Positions 33,550-46,000 of a stretch of DNA of 64,000 nucleotides are shown piece by piece. Position numbers and translations under genes: made by a program. The notes beneath the pieces are model-generated. The model was not told where the DNA came from. It saw only the letters and a program-made list of their open reading frames with translations, and did no database searches. Every line of letters starts with the position of its first letter. The stretch's first letter is position 1. This stretch comes from Lepidonotus clava (lineage: Eukaryota > Annelida > Polychaeta > Phyllodocida > Polynoidae), in NCBI GenBank assembly GCA_936440205.1, contig OW387133.1, forward strand, positions 70,742,374 through 70,806,373, written 5' to 3'.

Positions 33550-33960
33550 CCACTTCTCAAAGAGTCCTTCAAAAGGGCAGAACAAACAGACAGAATATCT
33601 CTATTACAACACCCCCCCAAAATCCACCCAAAACAAGGAAGACCTCCCTTTCTTTCTGACAACCATGTATAATCCCTCTAACAAACAACTAGGTGATCAG
33701 ATTAAAAAAACTTGGGACCTCCTTGATAGATCAGCCTCCACTCGCCACCTCCAAACTAAGAATTTCAAGATAGGACATATATAGAAGACCCAAAAGTCTT
33801 AAAGAGATCTTGGTGAGAGCAAAACTCCGGAATGCCACTGTAGAGGGCATTGACACCGCCCCAACCCAGCGAAAGGTATGCACAACCAAAACATGTAGAT
33901 ACTGCCTCAGAATCAACCGATCAGGCAATATCCGATCACACACAACGGGTTAGAGCTACT
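33550..33960 (+). mobile_element. Penelope-like element 2, segment c (broken)
   Basis: The codons read PLLKESFKRAEQTDRISLLQ, then frames with TTYNPSNKQLGDQIKKTWDL, RRPKSLKEILVRAKLRNATV, and a Cys-rich CTTKTCRYC. RRPKSLK-x-ILVRA and the following CxxxxC-x-x-C are characteristic of the region between reverse transcriptase and the GIY-YIG endonuclease in PLEs. Frames shift several times. The endonuclease itself is not recognisable here. Confidence 0.8.
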
Positions 33961-34149
33961 ACACATTGGGATGAGACCCCAATGGACCAATCAGGTGAGC
34001 CAGACTAGGCAGAGCACTGTGTCAGAAAGTGGACTACCCCCCACTTCACGGTTGCTGTCAGAGGATGTAGGAGCTTTCGTTTACACCATTGCTACTGTGT
34101 GTACATGCTCATGGTCGAAACTTAAAATTAATAATTATATGTTTAGTTG
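33961..34149. other. Short spacer, nothing recognised
   Basis: This is possibly remaining Penelope 3' sequence. No motif was found. Confidence 0.4.
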
Positions 34150-36660
34150 AAACACAATCAGCCATTATTTGATGCCCCGATTTGTTGTCGGGGTATAGGG
34201 CACCAGGTTCCAGGGCTCACTGACAGGTTGATGTTGTCTAAATATATGAAATATTCCTTACACAAACCAGGGACAAAAAGAGGTACGACTTCGTCACGTT
34301 GGGTCATTACCGACAGTGCTCTATTCCCAAGATGCAATCTCACAGTTTCCCTTTGCACTGTTCCACGCTGGTATTGGCAGGATGCAACATCTCTTTCTTT
34401 TTTCTTTGGATACCATATCACACAAATAAAACTTCTTTTAGACAAGCACTTCAGCACAACAGTACATTTGCATCTCAACACACACAACCATTAGATAGGT
34501 TTTGACACAACTGTCCTCGCCCATCACATCCAGTAATATATTCTTATGACAACTGGCTTATGATGTATCATAGTCTTCAAACCTTTTGCGGCATTACTCT
34601 TACACGAGATGGTCTTATTTTTACAAGACTTGGTGCAGCTATTACAGGAATTGGTTTGGCCAGGCTACTAACACTTGGTTGTCCTGAAACCTCTGTTTCT
34701 ACTACTGGGCTAGGCTGCTGATATTTCTTGACCTGAGAAGTATTTCTATCATAGCAAAACCCACCCTTGCTTTCTACGGTAACATTACTACCTGCTCTCG
34801 TGACTACCTAGTAGGGTTCAGCAATAAAGGGTGTCTGTAATTTGTTCTCTACCCTGTCTCTTTTCAAAAGGACACTGTCACCTGGCTGAACTCCAGAAAA
34901 AGTCACATTCTGTCTCTCATCAGCCCTAGCCTTTGACATACCTTGTTCTGCATCTCGGTCTTGTGTTCCCCAGTCAACTATCCCAGTTCTAAGCTCAGTT
35001 ATCTTTGTCTTAATTTTCCTGTTAAACAGCAACTCAGCTGGACTTTTCACAGTTGTGGCATGGGGAATGGCACAATAAATTGCCATATAATTCCAAATTT
35101 CTCTGTCCCAGTCCTGTCCCGAGGCGTGAGCAATTCTCATGCGCTTCTCGAGCGACTGGTTTTGTCTCTCTACTTTCCCATTTGCCTGAGGCAATCTCGG
35201 CGTGACACTATGGTGACTAATATCATTTTCCTATACATAGTTTGCGAACACGTCCGATACAAATTGTGGCCCGTTATCAGAAGATATGCTTTTCGGCAAA
35301 CCAAGTCTCGCAAACTCCCTTTTAAAGCTTCAACAGTCTTTTCAGCTGTGGTCTTTTTTCTTAATTTTGCACTTATAATAGCAACTATAGTAGTTAATAA
35401 TGGCTGATGGGATGGGACCTAGAAAATCTATAGCTAGATTTTGCCAGGGACAGGCTGGCATAGTAGTGGTTCTGATGGATCGGGTCTATTTTTTAATTTT
35501 GCACTCCATGCCAGGCTACCAGACTTGGATTATGAGATTTTGTTTTGTACCCACGACCCCTAGATGACCCCCATGGGTCATAATTTCTTTGTAGACTATT
35601 CTCATCCCCCTAAGAACTTTCCGATCACGCACAATTCCATGCTAACTGCTGCGTAAAGTTGATTTTCGCAGTCGTCGCACTTACATGACTTGCATGAGTA
35701 CGCTTTCACATGTCAGTCAGCCTTCATCCACTGCAGAGGCTTCTTCAACCTCGCGTGTAGTCTTGGCACACGGAGTAGCATTGACTGCTACAAATCTAAC
35801 ATACGCCTCATTCCGTTCTCCGTCACCATTACTGTCACTAATTGTCTTTAAAAGTCTGGAAAGAGGGTCAGCAATATTCATCTTTCCTGGAATATGGATC
35901 ACTTCAAATTAATAGGGCTGCATACACAAAATCCATCGCTCTATTGTAGCACACGGTCTTGAGTCAATAACCTCCAACGGCTTGTGATCTGTCAAAAGAT
36001 CAAACTCTATTCCATAAATATACAGATGAAATTTATTGCATGTGCAAACTAAACCTAGCGCTTCCTTCTTAGTCTGAGAATATCTACCTTCTACATTGCT
36101 AAGACTCCTACTGGCATATGCGACAACTTTGTGATCCTGTCCCTGTGCCTGAACTAACATGGCTCCAAGAAAACCTCGATAACTTTCGTCTTAGCCTCAG
36201 TGTTGTAATACCCGAACATTTCTGAATTGGCTAAAAGCTCTTTCAGCTTTTTTAACAATTTCCTTTGCTCCTTGCCGAACACAAATGGTTTGTCCTTCCG
36301 AGTGAGCCTTAAGATTCTCAGTGGCTCCGCCATAGTCGCTAAGTCTGGGATATATCTACCACAATAATTCACCAGCTCAAAAAAGCTCATGACTTAACTC
36401 ACTGTCTCCGGGTCCCTTCGCGGGAAACCTTCTTTCCCCTGCGTAATGACCTGTATACCCACAATGTCAACAATTTATGCTACTGCCCTTCACCTTGGCT
36501 TAACCACCAGCCTTGGGCTTTTTCGGCAACTTTATTTACAGAGCCGGACTCCTTTGAAGTTATAACCTCGACTTGAGACTCAAACACAGCTCCCATTTTC
36601 AAAGCTACCGTTAAGGTCACATTATCACCTTTTTCCAACAATTTCATACATAAGTGATCA
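34150..36660 (-). mobile_element. Ty3/Gypsy retrotransposon fossil 4
   Basis: The minus-strand order is: a short zinc-knuckle-like block (about 36.45 kb), the end of reverse transcriptase with MAEPLR (about 36.2-36.4 kb), RNase H (AYASRSLSNVEGRYSQ, TDHKPLEVID, about 35.7-36.2 kb) and integrase (PQANGKVERQNQSLEKRM, SPAELLFNRK, about 34.8-35.4 kb). Gag lies unusually close to the end of reverse transcriptase, so much of the element is missing. It is broken by at least five interruptions and is old. No LTRs were assigned. Confidence 0.8.
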
Positions 36661-37395
36661 TCACAACATTTATCAACAATCTGATCACAAATCTGGTCAT
36701 CACAAGATTTTCCACACTCACAACCTGTTGTGCTGGTATTGGCAGGATAGCGACACTGACCACAGCTGTGGAGGGGCCCGAGCTGTAATTAGATCTAGAA
36801 CCCCCCGTCCCATGTCTGACCCATAATGACAAGGGAACTCTGTGGTTTATACGGCATGCAGGTGGAGGGTGGGGAGTGTGGGTCAGGGGCAGCCATGGAC
36901 AAGAGGATGGGGGTGAAGGCGGGGTCAGAGAGGTGCGCGGGTACGCGGGCCGGGGGATGTTAGGACTGTCGCTCAAATAACTATATGAGCAAGGTCCCTC
37001 ATACTGCACTCCTTGTATGAGTGAGTGCACTCACTTACAAATTGTTGTATGAACGGCGTTGCGTATGCAATGTCGCTCATAATTATAGCCGTTCTAAAGT
37101 CTTTTGTTATGCCAGCCATTTTTTCCAGAAGGATCAAAGATGACCAAAGACATCGCTGACACTTCCTGAGACATTGCACGAGGGTCAAAGACGACTCTGC
37201 AGCGACCTATTTGCAATTTTAAGACTGAAATGGTCGTTGAAGGAAGATAAAAAAAGACGACACAAACAGGTCACTGCAGCAAGCAGTACAGAGACATAGG
37301 TCTAAGTACAGAAACGAAGGTCTAAGGCTCAGTATTTTGAAACACCTTAACCTTAGAGTAGAAGAGCCAGTTTTGAGGTGTCTCTAGTGAGGTGT
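36661..37395. other. No gene seen
   Basis: A proline-rich frame near 36.8-36.95 kb has no homology that I recognise. TATTTTGAAACACCTTAACCTTA near 37334 belongs to the end family described at 41778-43603. Nothing else can be supported. Confidence 0.4.
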
Positions 37396-37399
37396 CTCA

Positions 37400-37676
37400 T
37401 TTTAATGTATACATTTCTTTTATAAATTGGTGATGAATGTCTATTCATCTTTAGAAAAGTAACCAAGTATAGAAATAATGTAGTAAATAATGAAATACGA
37501 AGAAGAGTAGTGCGAAAGTACGAAAGTACGAATATATTGTAAACCGGATTTGACGTTAGAATAGTCACATGATCTAAAGTGACCAATCAGAGTCAAGAGA
37601 TAGAGTATAAAATGGGGCGGTGAGGCCCAAAATAAACAATCTTGGTACTCCTTGTGTTCACTCGTGTCTTCTTACA
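37400..37676 (+). repeat. Candidate solo LTR
   Basis: The segment could run from TGTCTCATTTTAATG to CTTCTTACA, with TG...CA ends. It contains a CCAAT box (GACCAATCAG), a TATA box (GAGTATAAAATGG) about 40 bp later, and AATAAA a further 25 bp on. This order of core promoter and polyadenylation signal is typical of an LTR. No partner LTR, primer-binding site or coding sequence in the same orientation was found. Confidence 0.4.
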
Positions 37677-40557
37677 GTAGCATAACCCTTGAAAGGGTTT
37701 AAGACGAAGATAATGATAAGATAGCAGCTAATTGACCAGTTGAACTCAAGTAATTTGGTCTAAGTTAGTATATAGTTAGAGTATAATTGGAACACAAGAA
37801 CATGGGACCAAAAGACCGAAGGATGGCACAGCAGCCCTAAATGGCCAGAACATCGATTCGGACTGGAAGACCGGACAGAAACGGAAGCCCAAAATCGTAA
37901 CTGGTCGTCCCGTGATCACAGGAACAAAGGCACGACCCGCTTGGCCCCAACCTACCAACCATTAGGCATGTGCAAGGCACCACTCTTGATCTTACACCTC
38001 GGTTTCCTGCTCGAACTCTTCATTCAGCTCAAGACCAAAATAACCCCTACATCCCTTTGCCATAGAAATCAGAAAGCCCGAACTACTGGGGAGCGTCATA
38101 CATGTATTACAGGTTCGATTTTACTGTTATGTTCTAGGGGATATTATGACTGAGTAAATGTGCAAATTTTGTGGTGATTCATCAAAAATTGAGCATTTCA
38201 GGGGCAAAAATAGGATTTAGGGTTCTTAAAATTTGATTAAATGTCAAATTCTTATTAATTGACATTTTCTGAATTTAAGAGTGGGATTTCAACTTTTTTA
38301 ATAAAGAAAAATTCTAAGCATACGACATTTTCTAGATCATAGTTTATAGTCAAATGCAATCTTTTACACTCCAAAAACTGAAATGTCATGGCCTATTTTA
38401 CAAAATGGACCCCACGTAAAATCTAAAGACAGAAAATGAAATAGTCCCCACTTTTGACACATTTTACAAGATTTTTTATGTATTTTTCTGAAATATCCAA
38501 ATTTTTCTAAATATTTTTTGCCCAAAAATTTATGTTTGAAACTGTTTAAGACACTTATCTGAAAATATTTCAACACAAGAATTGGTGCAGATCACTTTTT
38601 TTGTCTATTTTTCAGTAAAGGAATTAATTAATGTTTCTATCACTGACCGAAAATGCAAAATAAGCCTTATTTTATTTGTAAATACATCTCCTCTAGTTTG
38701 ATATTTCCCAACACAACATAGCATTCTTCTAATACATATTATTAATCAATCAAAAGGTAAATGATTATTCAACACAACAAATGTCAGTAGAAAACATTGT
38801 AATGTCACTCTTTTTTTTAATTCTGCAATATTTTATACATAAAAATACTTCAGTGTGCGAAAACTAGTTCGTAAAAAATAGAGGACAGGTGTGTCAAAAC
38901 TGAGGAATGAACTAGAAAAATTATTTGATCATACCTTCTCTATAAAACTAATTTTTTTAAAATTTGCGTCCAAACTATGGACAACCGGCACATTCTATGT
39001 TAAGTGTTGCATTGGGTGTCTTCAACATTGAAAGGCTTATAACTTTTTTCACTTACTCATTTTTCCTTGGCAATTCAAATTTCTAAGATCCTTATATTGA
39101 AACCAATTCTTTGATATATAGGAATGTTAATCAGGTATGTGTTAAAATTGAACTTTTAATTTGTTAAAGTGTCATGTACCCTCAAAACCCTCAAAACTCC
39201 ATGTCCACAGAGAATTATTTTTTCCCTTTAATACTGTAGATGTCAAAATAATTGATTTGCAGCCCAATTTCACATCGTGCTGTGTTCTTACTATAACTCC
39301 TTACAGTTTAATGATTTTTAATGTATCCTAATCTAAGAATGTATATTTTTTCTACTTTAATGGAAAATGTCCACTCTTTTTAGTATCTACGAGAGATTTT
39401 TAAAGAAACTAGGCATTTTGGTTTGGAAAATAATGCTAGGCCTGTATTTTCTGTACTAAAATGTCTGGGGCACTTAGCCCCATTAGAAAAAACACTAAAA
39501 GATAATGTTTTGATTAAAATAAAAATTGTCTGACTGCTATAATATGCACTTTTTGCCCATATATTTAAGGGGGGTATCTACGAGAGATGAGGTTTAGCAA
39601 TGAAAGAGATTATTCAGAAGAGGAAAACAAAGAAATTATGATAGATCTACTATTCAAACTTAAATATCCTGAATTTTAGTTATCTACACTCATTATCAAA
39701 GGCTCCAGGAGGACAGGAATAGCAAAATAGTATCTACGAGAGATGTATCTACGAGAGATTTTGAAATGATATATCTACCACTGATAGCAAATTATTATAA
39801 AATTGATCAATTCAAGCTAGACACAGTTACCGGTGAAATTTTTCATGTTCAAAAATTTTAAACCAGATATCAATTAATTGATTTTTGAATCAGTGGTGGT
39901 GATTTTGCCAAAATAGTATCTACGAGAGATTTTACCTTTATGGTATCTATTATATTCTCCACATTAGATGGCCAAGTGAAAAAATAGTTTTCAGGAACAC
40001 TGACACTCCTATGTTACTATGACTCTAACTCCATAAATAATTATCATATTTTGATAATTTTGGTATTGTTTGAAAGCTAAGATACTACTCTTCAATGTGA
40101 AATTCACAAAAAGGGGGTATCGCATTGTTATAGTGGGTCACATATCAGTTCTAAGTTGTTCAATAAAGGAACATAAAAGAAAGCTTTTATCCCATTTGGT
40201 CAAATATATCATATAATATCTTTGAAGTGTCATATCTCTATTATGAAGAAGTTTAACGAGCCAATTTTTTTCAAGAGGACAGAATAACACCTGTCTTTTG
40301 AGAAAATATTACAATTAAACTTGTAATTCTGATTTAGTTTTTTCACTTTTTTTCTACCCATATGCAACACTTAACGTAGAATGTACCAACCACCACCAAC
40401 TACTTTAGAAATATTGAAAACCATGAATATATAGACTATTTTACAGATTTAGGAAAAAGAACCCTCCTGTGGGGCTCTTAAATGCATCAAAACTAGCTCC
40501 TCTACTCTGATTTTTTTCTGATTTAAGGCGTCTTTAAACGTGAGGGCCTAGCCAGCC
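37677..40557. other. AT-rich non-coding region with a repeated 15-bp motif
   Basis: No gene was recognised. A 15-base word, GTATCTACGAGAGAT, occurs five times, at 39383, 39574, 39729, 39744 and 39916. An inverted pair (ACATTCTATGTTAAGTGTTG at 38990 and its near-complement at 40363-40384) brackets the motif region at a distance of about 1.37 kb, which could mark a transposon-like unit. Confidence 0.55.
38990..40384. repeat. Inverted-repeat pair bracketing the GTATCTACGAGAGAT motifs
   Basis: The 22-bp arms differ at one base, and weaker pairing extends outward (CAACCGG versus GGTTGGT). The interior is AT-rich and non-coding. Confidence 0.5.
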
Positions 40558-40561
40558 TTAA

Positions 40562-40904
40562 CCCTTTAGACCCCAATCCGGCCGTAGCCGCCCGTGGGTG
40601 TATTCCCCAATCCGGCCGTAGCCACCCGGAAAAATGACGATTTTTCAGCAATGTTCCCTTATTTTTCCAAGCAGGACACTTTTGTGACTATTTGACATAC
40701 AAAAATGGCCAATATATCGTTTGAAAGCTGATTTAATTCCCTATCAAATGCTACAAACCATATGCTTATAACATTTATTGTTAGAGATTAGTTAGACTTT
40801 GAACTTCCTCAATTAAAAGGAATTCTGGGAATTCTGGAGGGAAATCCATGGAAATCTTGGGGAAATCAAGCAATTCATAAATGCAAACTGTGGGGTCTAA
40901 AGGG
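40562..40904 (+). mobile_element. TTAA-type MITE, family A, best copy
   Basis: TTAA flanks both sides (40558-40561 and 40905-40908). The ends are a 14-bp perfect inverted pair, CCCTTTAGACCCCA and TGGGGTCTAAAGGG. At 343 bp with no coding capacity, it fits a piggyBac-type non-autonomous element. Related copies lie at 1475-1812, 11688-11745 (truncated) and 41154-41494 (inverted). Confidence 0.8.
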
Positions 40905-40908
40905 TTAA

Positions 40909-41765
40909 GGATGAAGGGGTTATGTACGTAGCAAGTCCAATATTCATATAATGACATTTTCTATTTTCTACATAAATCTTAATCAAATATATCAAATGGT
41001 ATATAAATGAAAATACAAATGAGCTTACATGATTGACAGGCATCACTCTCCCAGCAGGGAACTATACATGTACCCATTACTGTTTGGAGAGTGGAGATTG
41101 GTGCCACGAAATAGGCTGTGCAGCATCAGAGATACAGCGAAAATGAATATTAACCCTTAAGACCCCACATATTGCAATCATGAATTGCTTGATTTCCCCA
41201 GGATTTCCATGGATTTCACTCCAGAATTCCCTAAATGTCTTTCAATTAATGATATTCAAAGGATGACCCATCCCTTTCAATTAACATTTTAGAAATGGAG
41301 TTTGTACAATTGGAAAGGGAATTCCATCAGCTTCCAAACGATATATTAACCACTTTTGTACGTTGAATATTCATGACAGTATTCTATTTGGAATTATTTG
41401 GAAAAATTATGAAAAAAATTCTGTTGTTCCTGGCAGCTACGGCCGGATTGGGGAAACTACCAACGGGCGGTCATGGCCGGATTGGGTCTAAATGATGAGG
41501 TGGGCGGTACCTAATTTGCATATTAAGACTGGGTTCAATAGTCTATTTTATCCTGTTTTGTGTATTTTTTAATTCAATGGCATTAGTGTTAAATATAAAC
41601 TATGAATATGAAAGAAAATAGGAAATTGAATTTTTTTTTGAAAGTTCTGTTGTAGCTATTTCTTTTTTATTGCATTTGATATATTTGTTTCATATATTTA
41701 TGTAGGAAATAGAAAATAGAGTATAATTATATGGATATTGGACTTGCCACATTACCCCTTCATCC
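40909..41765. mobile_element. MITE with long inverted arms
   Basis: The left arm begins GGATGAAGGGGTTATGTACG and the right arm ends ACATTACCCCTTCATCC. Complementarity runs inward for about 90-100 bp, with small differences (GCAAGTCCAATATTCATATAA versus TTATATGGATATTGGACTTGC). An inverted family A MITE (41154-41494) is nested inside. It directly abuts the family A copy at 40562-40904. Confidence 0.7.
41154..41494 (-). mobile_element. TTAA-type MITE, family A, inverted copy
   Basis: TTAA (41150-41153) precedes CCCTTAAGACCCCA. The interior matches the best copy in reverse, including TTGCTTGATTTCCCCAGGAT and GCTACGGCCGGATTGGGG. The right end is decayed (ATTGGGTCTAAATGA). Confidence 0.75.
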
Positions 41766-41777
41766 TGGAGGCCCAAT

Positions 41778-43603
41778 ATTTCAAAACTCCTTACCTTAAA
41801 CTTTTTCCTGAGTTCAGGTGACCTTATAAGGACAATCACGCCATTATAGAAATACCATTGAAATTTGTTTAAAACTCAACACAATAAAAGTTATACCCCT
41901 ATAGGTACCAAAAATGAAAAAAAAAGATAGGTCACTATGAAAACTTTTCTGCTATAGCAGTCAATTAATATGATAATTATTCAAAAAATGATTTGCAAAA
42001 TTAATTTTCAAATTTGATTTGATTGGCTTATCTTAATATAATTGATATGAAAACGAGTCTAATGCTTTTATTAATGTGTTCATGTGTATTCAAGTGAGAA
42101 AGAAATACTTTTGTAAAATTTGATGATGTAATAGTTTTAACTGGAAAATATACAAAATAAACTATTTAAAAAATAGAGAAATTTAAAAAGAAAAGTGTCA
42201 TACAAAAAGAATGAACATTGAAAAATGCTCTAAAATCTTATACCACATGCCTATGGATGTAGGCTATCATATCCAGTCAAAACATTGGGGGGTCAACGTC
42301 CTAATATGGTCAGCATAGCTGAATATTCATTTTAAAAGCCAAAAATGGCAAAAAAATGTGTATTTATTTGTTTTCCCATAAAAACACTAAAATTAACCTA
42401 AATCTGAATTTCCAATATTCTATAATATTATTCCTGGGATCCTAACAATAATTTAGATGTGTAATATACTTTTATACAACCTCTATCAAAAAAGAAACTG
42501 GAGAAAATGTAGTTTTTATTGCTTAAATCGTTTTTCATCATTGGCAAAATGAGTCCTATTTGACCATTTCTATTTTCAAAATTATTTACTTTGGCAAAAA
42601 TTTCGTTTGGATTTTAAATCAGACGTGTATTCATAAGTATTTATGCAAAATATGAGAAAGATTGAATAACTTTTTATTTTTGGGATATCTGGAAAATGGC
42701 GCCATTGTCCTTAAACGTCAGGAGGTATGTCACTTTAAATACACTTTGCCTTAAACTTTAAGGCTTGAGTGGATATTTTGAAACACCTTGTAACCTTAAA
42801 AGTTTAAGGTGGATGCACATCCTTAGGGGTATAGACCCTTAAAATTGACAGTGCGACATGGCTATTACTTAAATTTGACACGGCTACACGGCCGTTCTTT
42901 AAATTCGACATGCGACATGGAAACTAAGGGACAAATGACATTGCTATTTTCTTAAATTCGACATGTGACAGGCTTTAAAATAGATAATGACATGGGACAT
43001 GGTTATTTTTTAAATTCTACATGTGACATGGGTCTAATCTCTGATGTAGTGACAGGCGACATGGCTATTTCTTAAATTCGACACATGACTTCAGACCCCC
43101 CCATCCATACCCCAGGCCTTATGTTTTGATAATCCAGGCCCATTTTGCAATTTGTTGGCGTGATTAAAGTGATTCTGAGTGTGATTTACATTAGGAAATA
43201 CACTCTTCTCTTTAAATCAAAAAAAGAATTGTGAAAATCGCTCCAGAACTTCCTGAGAGTCGGAGTTCACCAATTTTATTTACATTGTTGATGAAGTCAT
43301 TGTCATCATTGACATCATCGCCATGACTACGACGTTGCTAAAGCACTCATGTATACATCTACAGATAGATGACAGAATATAGTTCCCTGTTTTATCAGAG
43401 ATTACATGAACAGTTTTGTAATTATTATCAAAATTTAAACTTATTTGCAGTATATATTAGTAAATAAACTGAAATATTGGGAAAAATAAATAGAAATATA
43501 AGAATTTGTTTGTTACCTTAGAATTTAAGGTACCTCCCGACCTACCTTAAAGAATTCGCCTTAAACTGGTGTTTTTTGAGGTAAGGTGCTTCAAAATATT
43601 CTT
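41778..43603. mobile_element. Candidate element with AATATTT..CCTTACCTTAAAC ends
   Basis: The left end is CAATATTTCAAAACTCCTTA followed by CCTTAAAC; the right end (about 43560-43603) is its inverse, GGTAAGGTGCTTCAAAATAT. Internal copies of the end occur at 42738-42800. A related end lies at 37334, and the subterminal GGTACCTCCC block recurs at 48080. The span may be two elements end to end. It adjoins Penelope-like element 3. It has no coding sequence. Confidence 0.5.
42840..43090. repeat. Minisatellite, inverted GTCGAATTTAAGAAAT family
   Basis: Five or six units of TTAAATTCGACATG followed by CGACATGG occur. They are the complement of the unit at 21825-21935. Confidence 0.7.
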
Positions 43604-44131
43604 TCGCGTCCAGTGGATATGCGGCAAACAATTAAATGGACTTCATCCGGAATTGTGCAAAAAAGGCAGCCCTACTTATCCAAAAAGGATATCCTGAGAA
43701 GCTCTTGGCCGAGGCCTTTGATAGAGCCTATAGGGCAGATAGGTCAATGTTGCTCAACCACATGCCAAAGAAGAGCCAGTAAGAAACAGAGGCCCCCTTC
43801 TTCCTAACCACCACCTTCAATACTGCAACTTCCATCTTACACGACCAGGTTGGTAGAAAATGGGATCTTTTGGACCAAACCAAGAATAACCTAAAGACTA
43901 GATTCAAAGCCCACTTCTATTGCATCACTTGAGACCCCCAGAATATGGAAGTCTCCTGTCACTTCAACTCACCAGGACATGATGGCGTAGGGGACATCGA
44001 GATCTACGTCCTCCAATTTTGTAATGTGTCAACTTGTCCCTGAGTCGCAAATTAAATGCAGAATTCCAGTAGATCTACAGGCTACGCAGCCAGATCCCAA
44101 TGGGCCTAAATACCATCAATAACAACAATTA
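43604..44131 (+). mobile_element. Penelope-like element 3, 3' part with GIY-YIG-type end
   Basis: Codons read DFIRNCAKKAALLIQKGYPE, then AEAFDRAYRADRSMLLNHMP, then QVGRKWDLLDQTKNNLKTRF. The region ends with IYRLRSQIPMGLNTINNN and a stop at about 44130. The last piece is the conserved C-terminal end of PLE proteins after the GIY-YIG endonuclease. At least two stops or frameshifts are present. The left edge is cut by the transposon-like sequence at 41778-43603. Reverse transcriptase is absent. Confidence 0.8.
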
Positions 44132-45849
44132 AATGCCCCATTGTCTGACATTAGATGGCTCCCTTCACATCCATACACATGACCCACCCAGTCACGCAAC
44201 AGCTAGCGCGATCCAGTGTTCACAACCTACTAATCAAGGATGGAACAAAGTCACACTGCCTAGAAATATTTATATACACATTCACATCTGGACACTTGGT
44301 CAATCAGCTCGCAATCTTCAACCATATGCCGGAGGAATGTGTGCATGCCATGCCTTCAACCAATGATCCTGTGTGGACACCATGTAATTCAACCTTACAT
44401 ACAGCCTGATGAGGTGCACACCACCTGATGACCCCACCTTCAGTCTTTAGCTCATACTGTCACAGCAAATTTTTGAACTCATACATTAGACAGGCTCGGC
44501 CGTGTCTGAATCCACTTGCTCTAAAACGTGTCAAGGAGTGTAAGTCTTACTCCACCATTATCCCTGAAAAATCAAAGTATCATTATACCACCCATAGCAG
44601 TGGGCGTGTTAGGTAATACTTTTGCGCCCACCTCAAAGTTTCCCTTCCCCTTCTGGCGTGTATATAAGTGTAAGTCAGGGGGTGTTAATTATATTGTGTC
44701 ACAATAGTCCCGTCCGCTCATAGTTCTCTTCACACGCCCAACCTTCTCGGCGTCTTAACGTACCTACCCTCCATTCAGGCACCAATATAATTGCCAGCAG
44801 TGGCGTACCCAGTCCCCCCCCCACTCACGATTGGATTAAGCAATTTGGCTCCACAATCTGAAAATTTCGTTTGGAATTTCTTATTAGATTACTTCTCGTG
44901 TTCTATCAAAAATGAGCCTATAAAAATCCGCCATACAAAGTTTACATGCGCGACATAACCACCGACCGTTCATTCTTATTCATATAAATACGAATTTACC
45001 TTTAAAAAGGGCAACTTCAGGGCTACACTATTATTTATCTACACTGGCCTTCCCACATTTGCGTCATATAATCTATAAACGCAGGTTGATATGGGTTTCC
45101 AAGCTCAACAAAAATAATACTCAGTTTCCTGACCTAATAAGAATAGATGAGGCTGAAGCGCAGAAGGAGTAGCCTATAGTGTGCACACAACTAGGGTAAA
45201 ACAGGGTTGTATCGCTCACATTGGTATATCATTAGCGCATTTAGTTTTAATAACCCTTACATATAGAAACAAAAGTTATATAAAATCAAAAATAATTCAT
45301 AATAATTAATCAAATGCGTAAAAACAGCGATAAAGCGTGATTTAACTTTATAACCTCTATGATTAATTAATAATGAAACAATTGTCTTCCCATGATGTTG
45401 GGTACAACCCTTATCATGAAATGAAAGTAATATTTTTGAGAAATCTTATCACATATATCATATCAATAATGGTTTTCCATCCCATGAAAGTGATGTCCAA
45501 TAGGCCTATTTCTAAAAAAAAATAGGGTTAGTTCAACCAAACTTGTAGCTAAAAGTTTTAAGAGCGTATTTCCAAAAAGCAAATATGGTTTAAGCCTGTT
45601 TTAAACCAGATTTCTTAAACTCGCTTGTGAGACTCGTGTAAGCATTATAAGGCAAAAATAATTTGGTCCCAACGTTAACCTTTCCCAACCTAGCTACTGA
45701 ACTCAGTAACAGAATAAAACACGCTAACTAATACAATTCACAAGTTATAGCCTCATAAACCTATTCTAAATTTGTATTTCGCCCTATTTATTGTTTACCA
45801 TTTCAACTAGAACTCTCCACCTTAACTTTGTTTTAAGGTCCTTCATGGG

Positions 45850-46000
45850 CAGATCCAGGGGGGGGGGGGGCAGACGGGCTTTGCCCCCCCCCCCCCTCCC
45901 CTGTTAAATCATGTTTGATGGTGGGGCCCACCCCCCCGTACATTCATGTTTTTGGGCCCCCCCCCCCCCTCTACAAATTCCTGGGTCCACCCCTGTCCCT
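45850..46000. repeat. Dispersed poly-G/poly-C repeat, copy 1
   Basis: Long G and C runs surround TCCCCTGTTAAATCA, and the copy ends CAAATTCCTGGGTCCACCCC. The second copy is at 46280-46430. Confidence 0.7.

Noticed and set aside
34147-34505. Overlapping open frames on both strands
   Set aside because: No motif was seen. They lie at the edge of a Gypsy fossil and are likely chance.
37700-38160. Possible gag-like coding sequence after the candidate LTR
   Set aside because: The frames are short and show no zinc knuckle or capsid motif.
44610-44810. Possible solo LTR with TATA box
   Set aside because: No second copy, polyadenylation signal or target duplication is visible, so it is left as unassigned.
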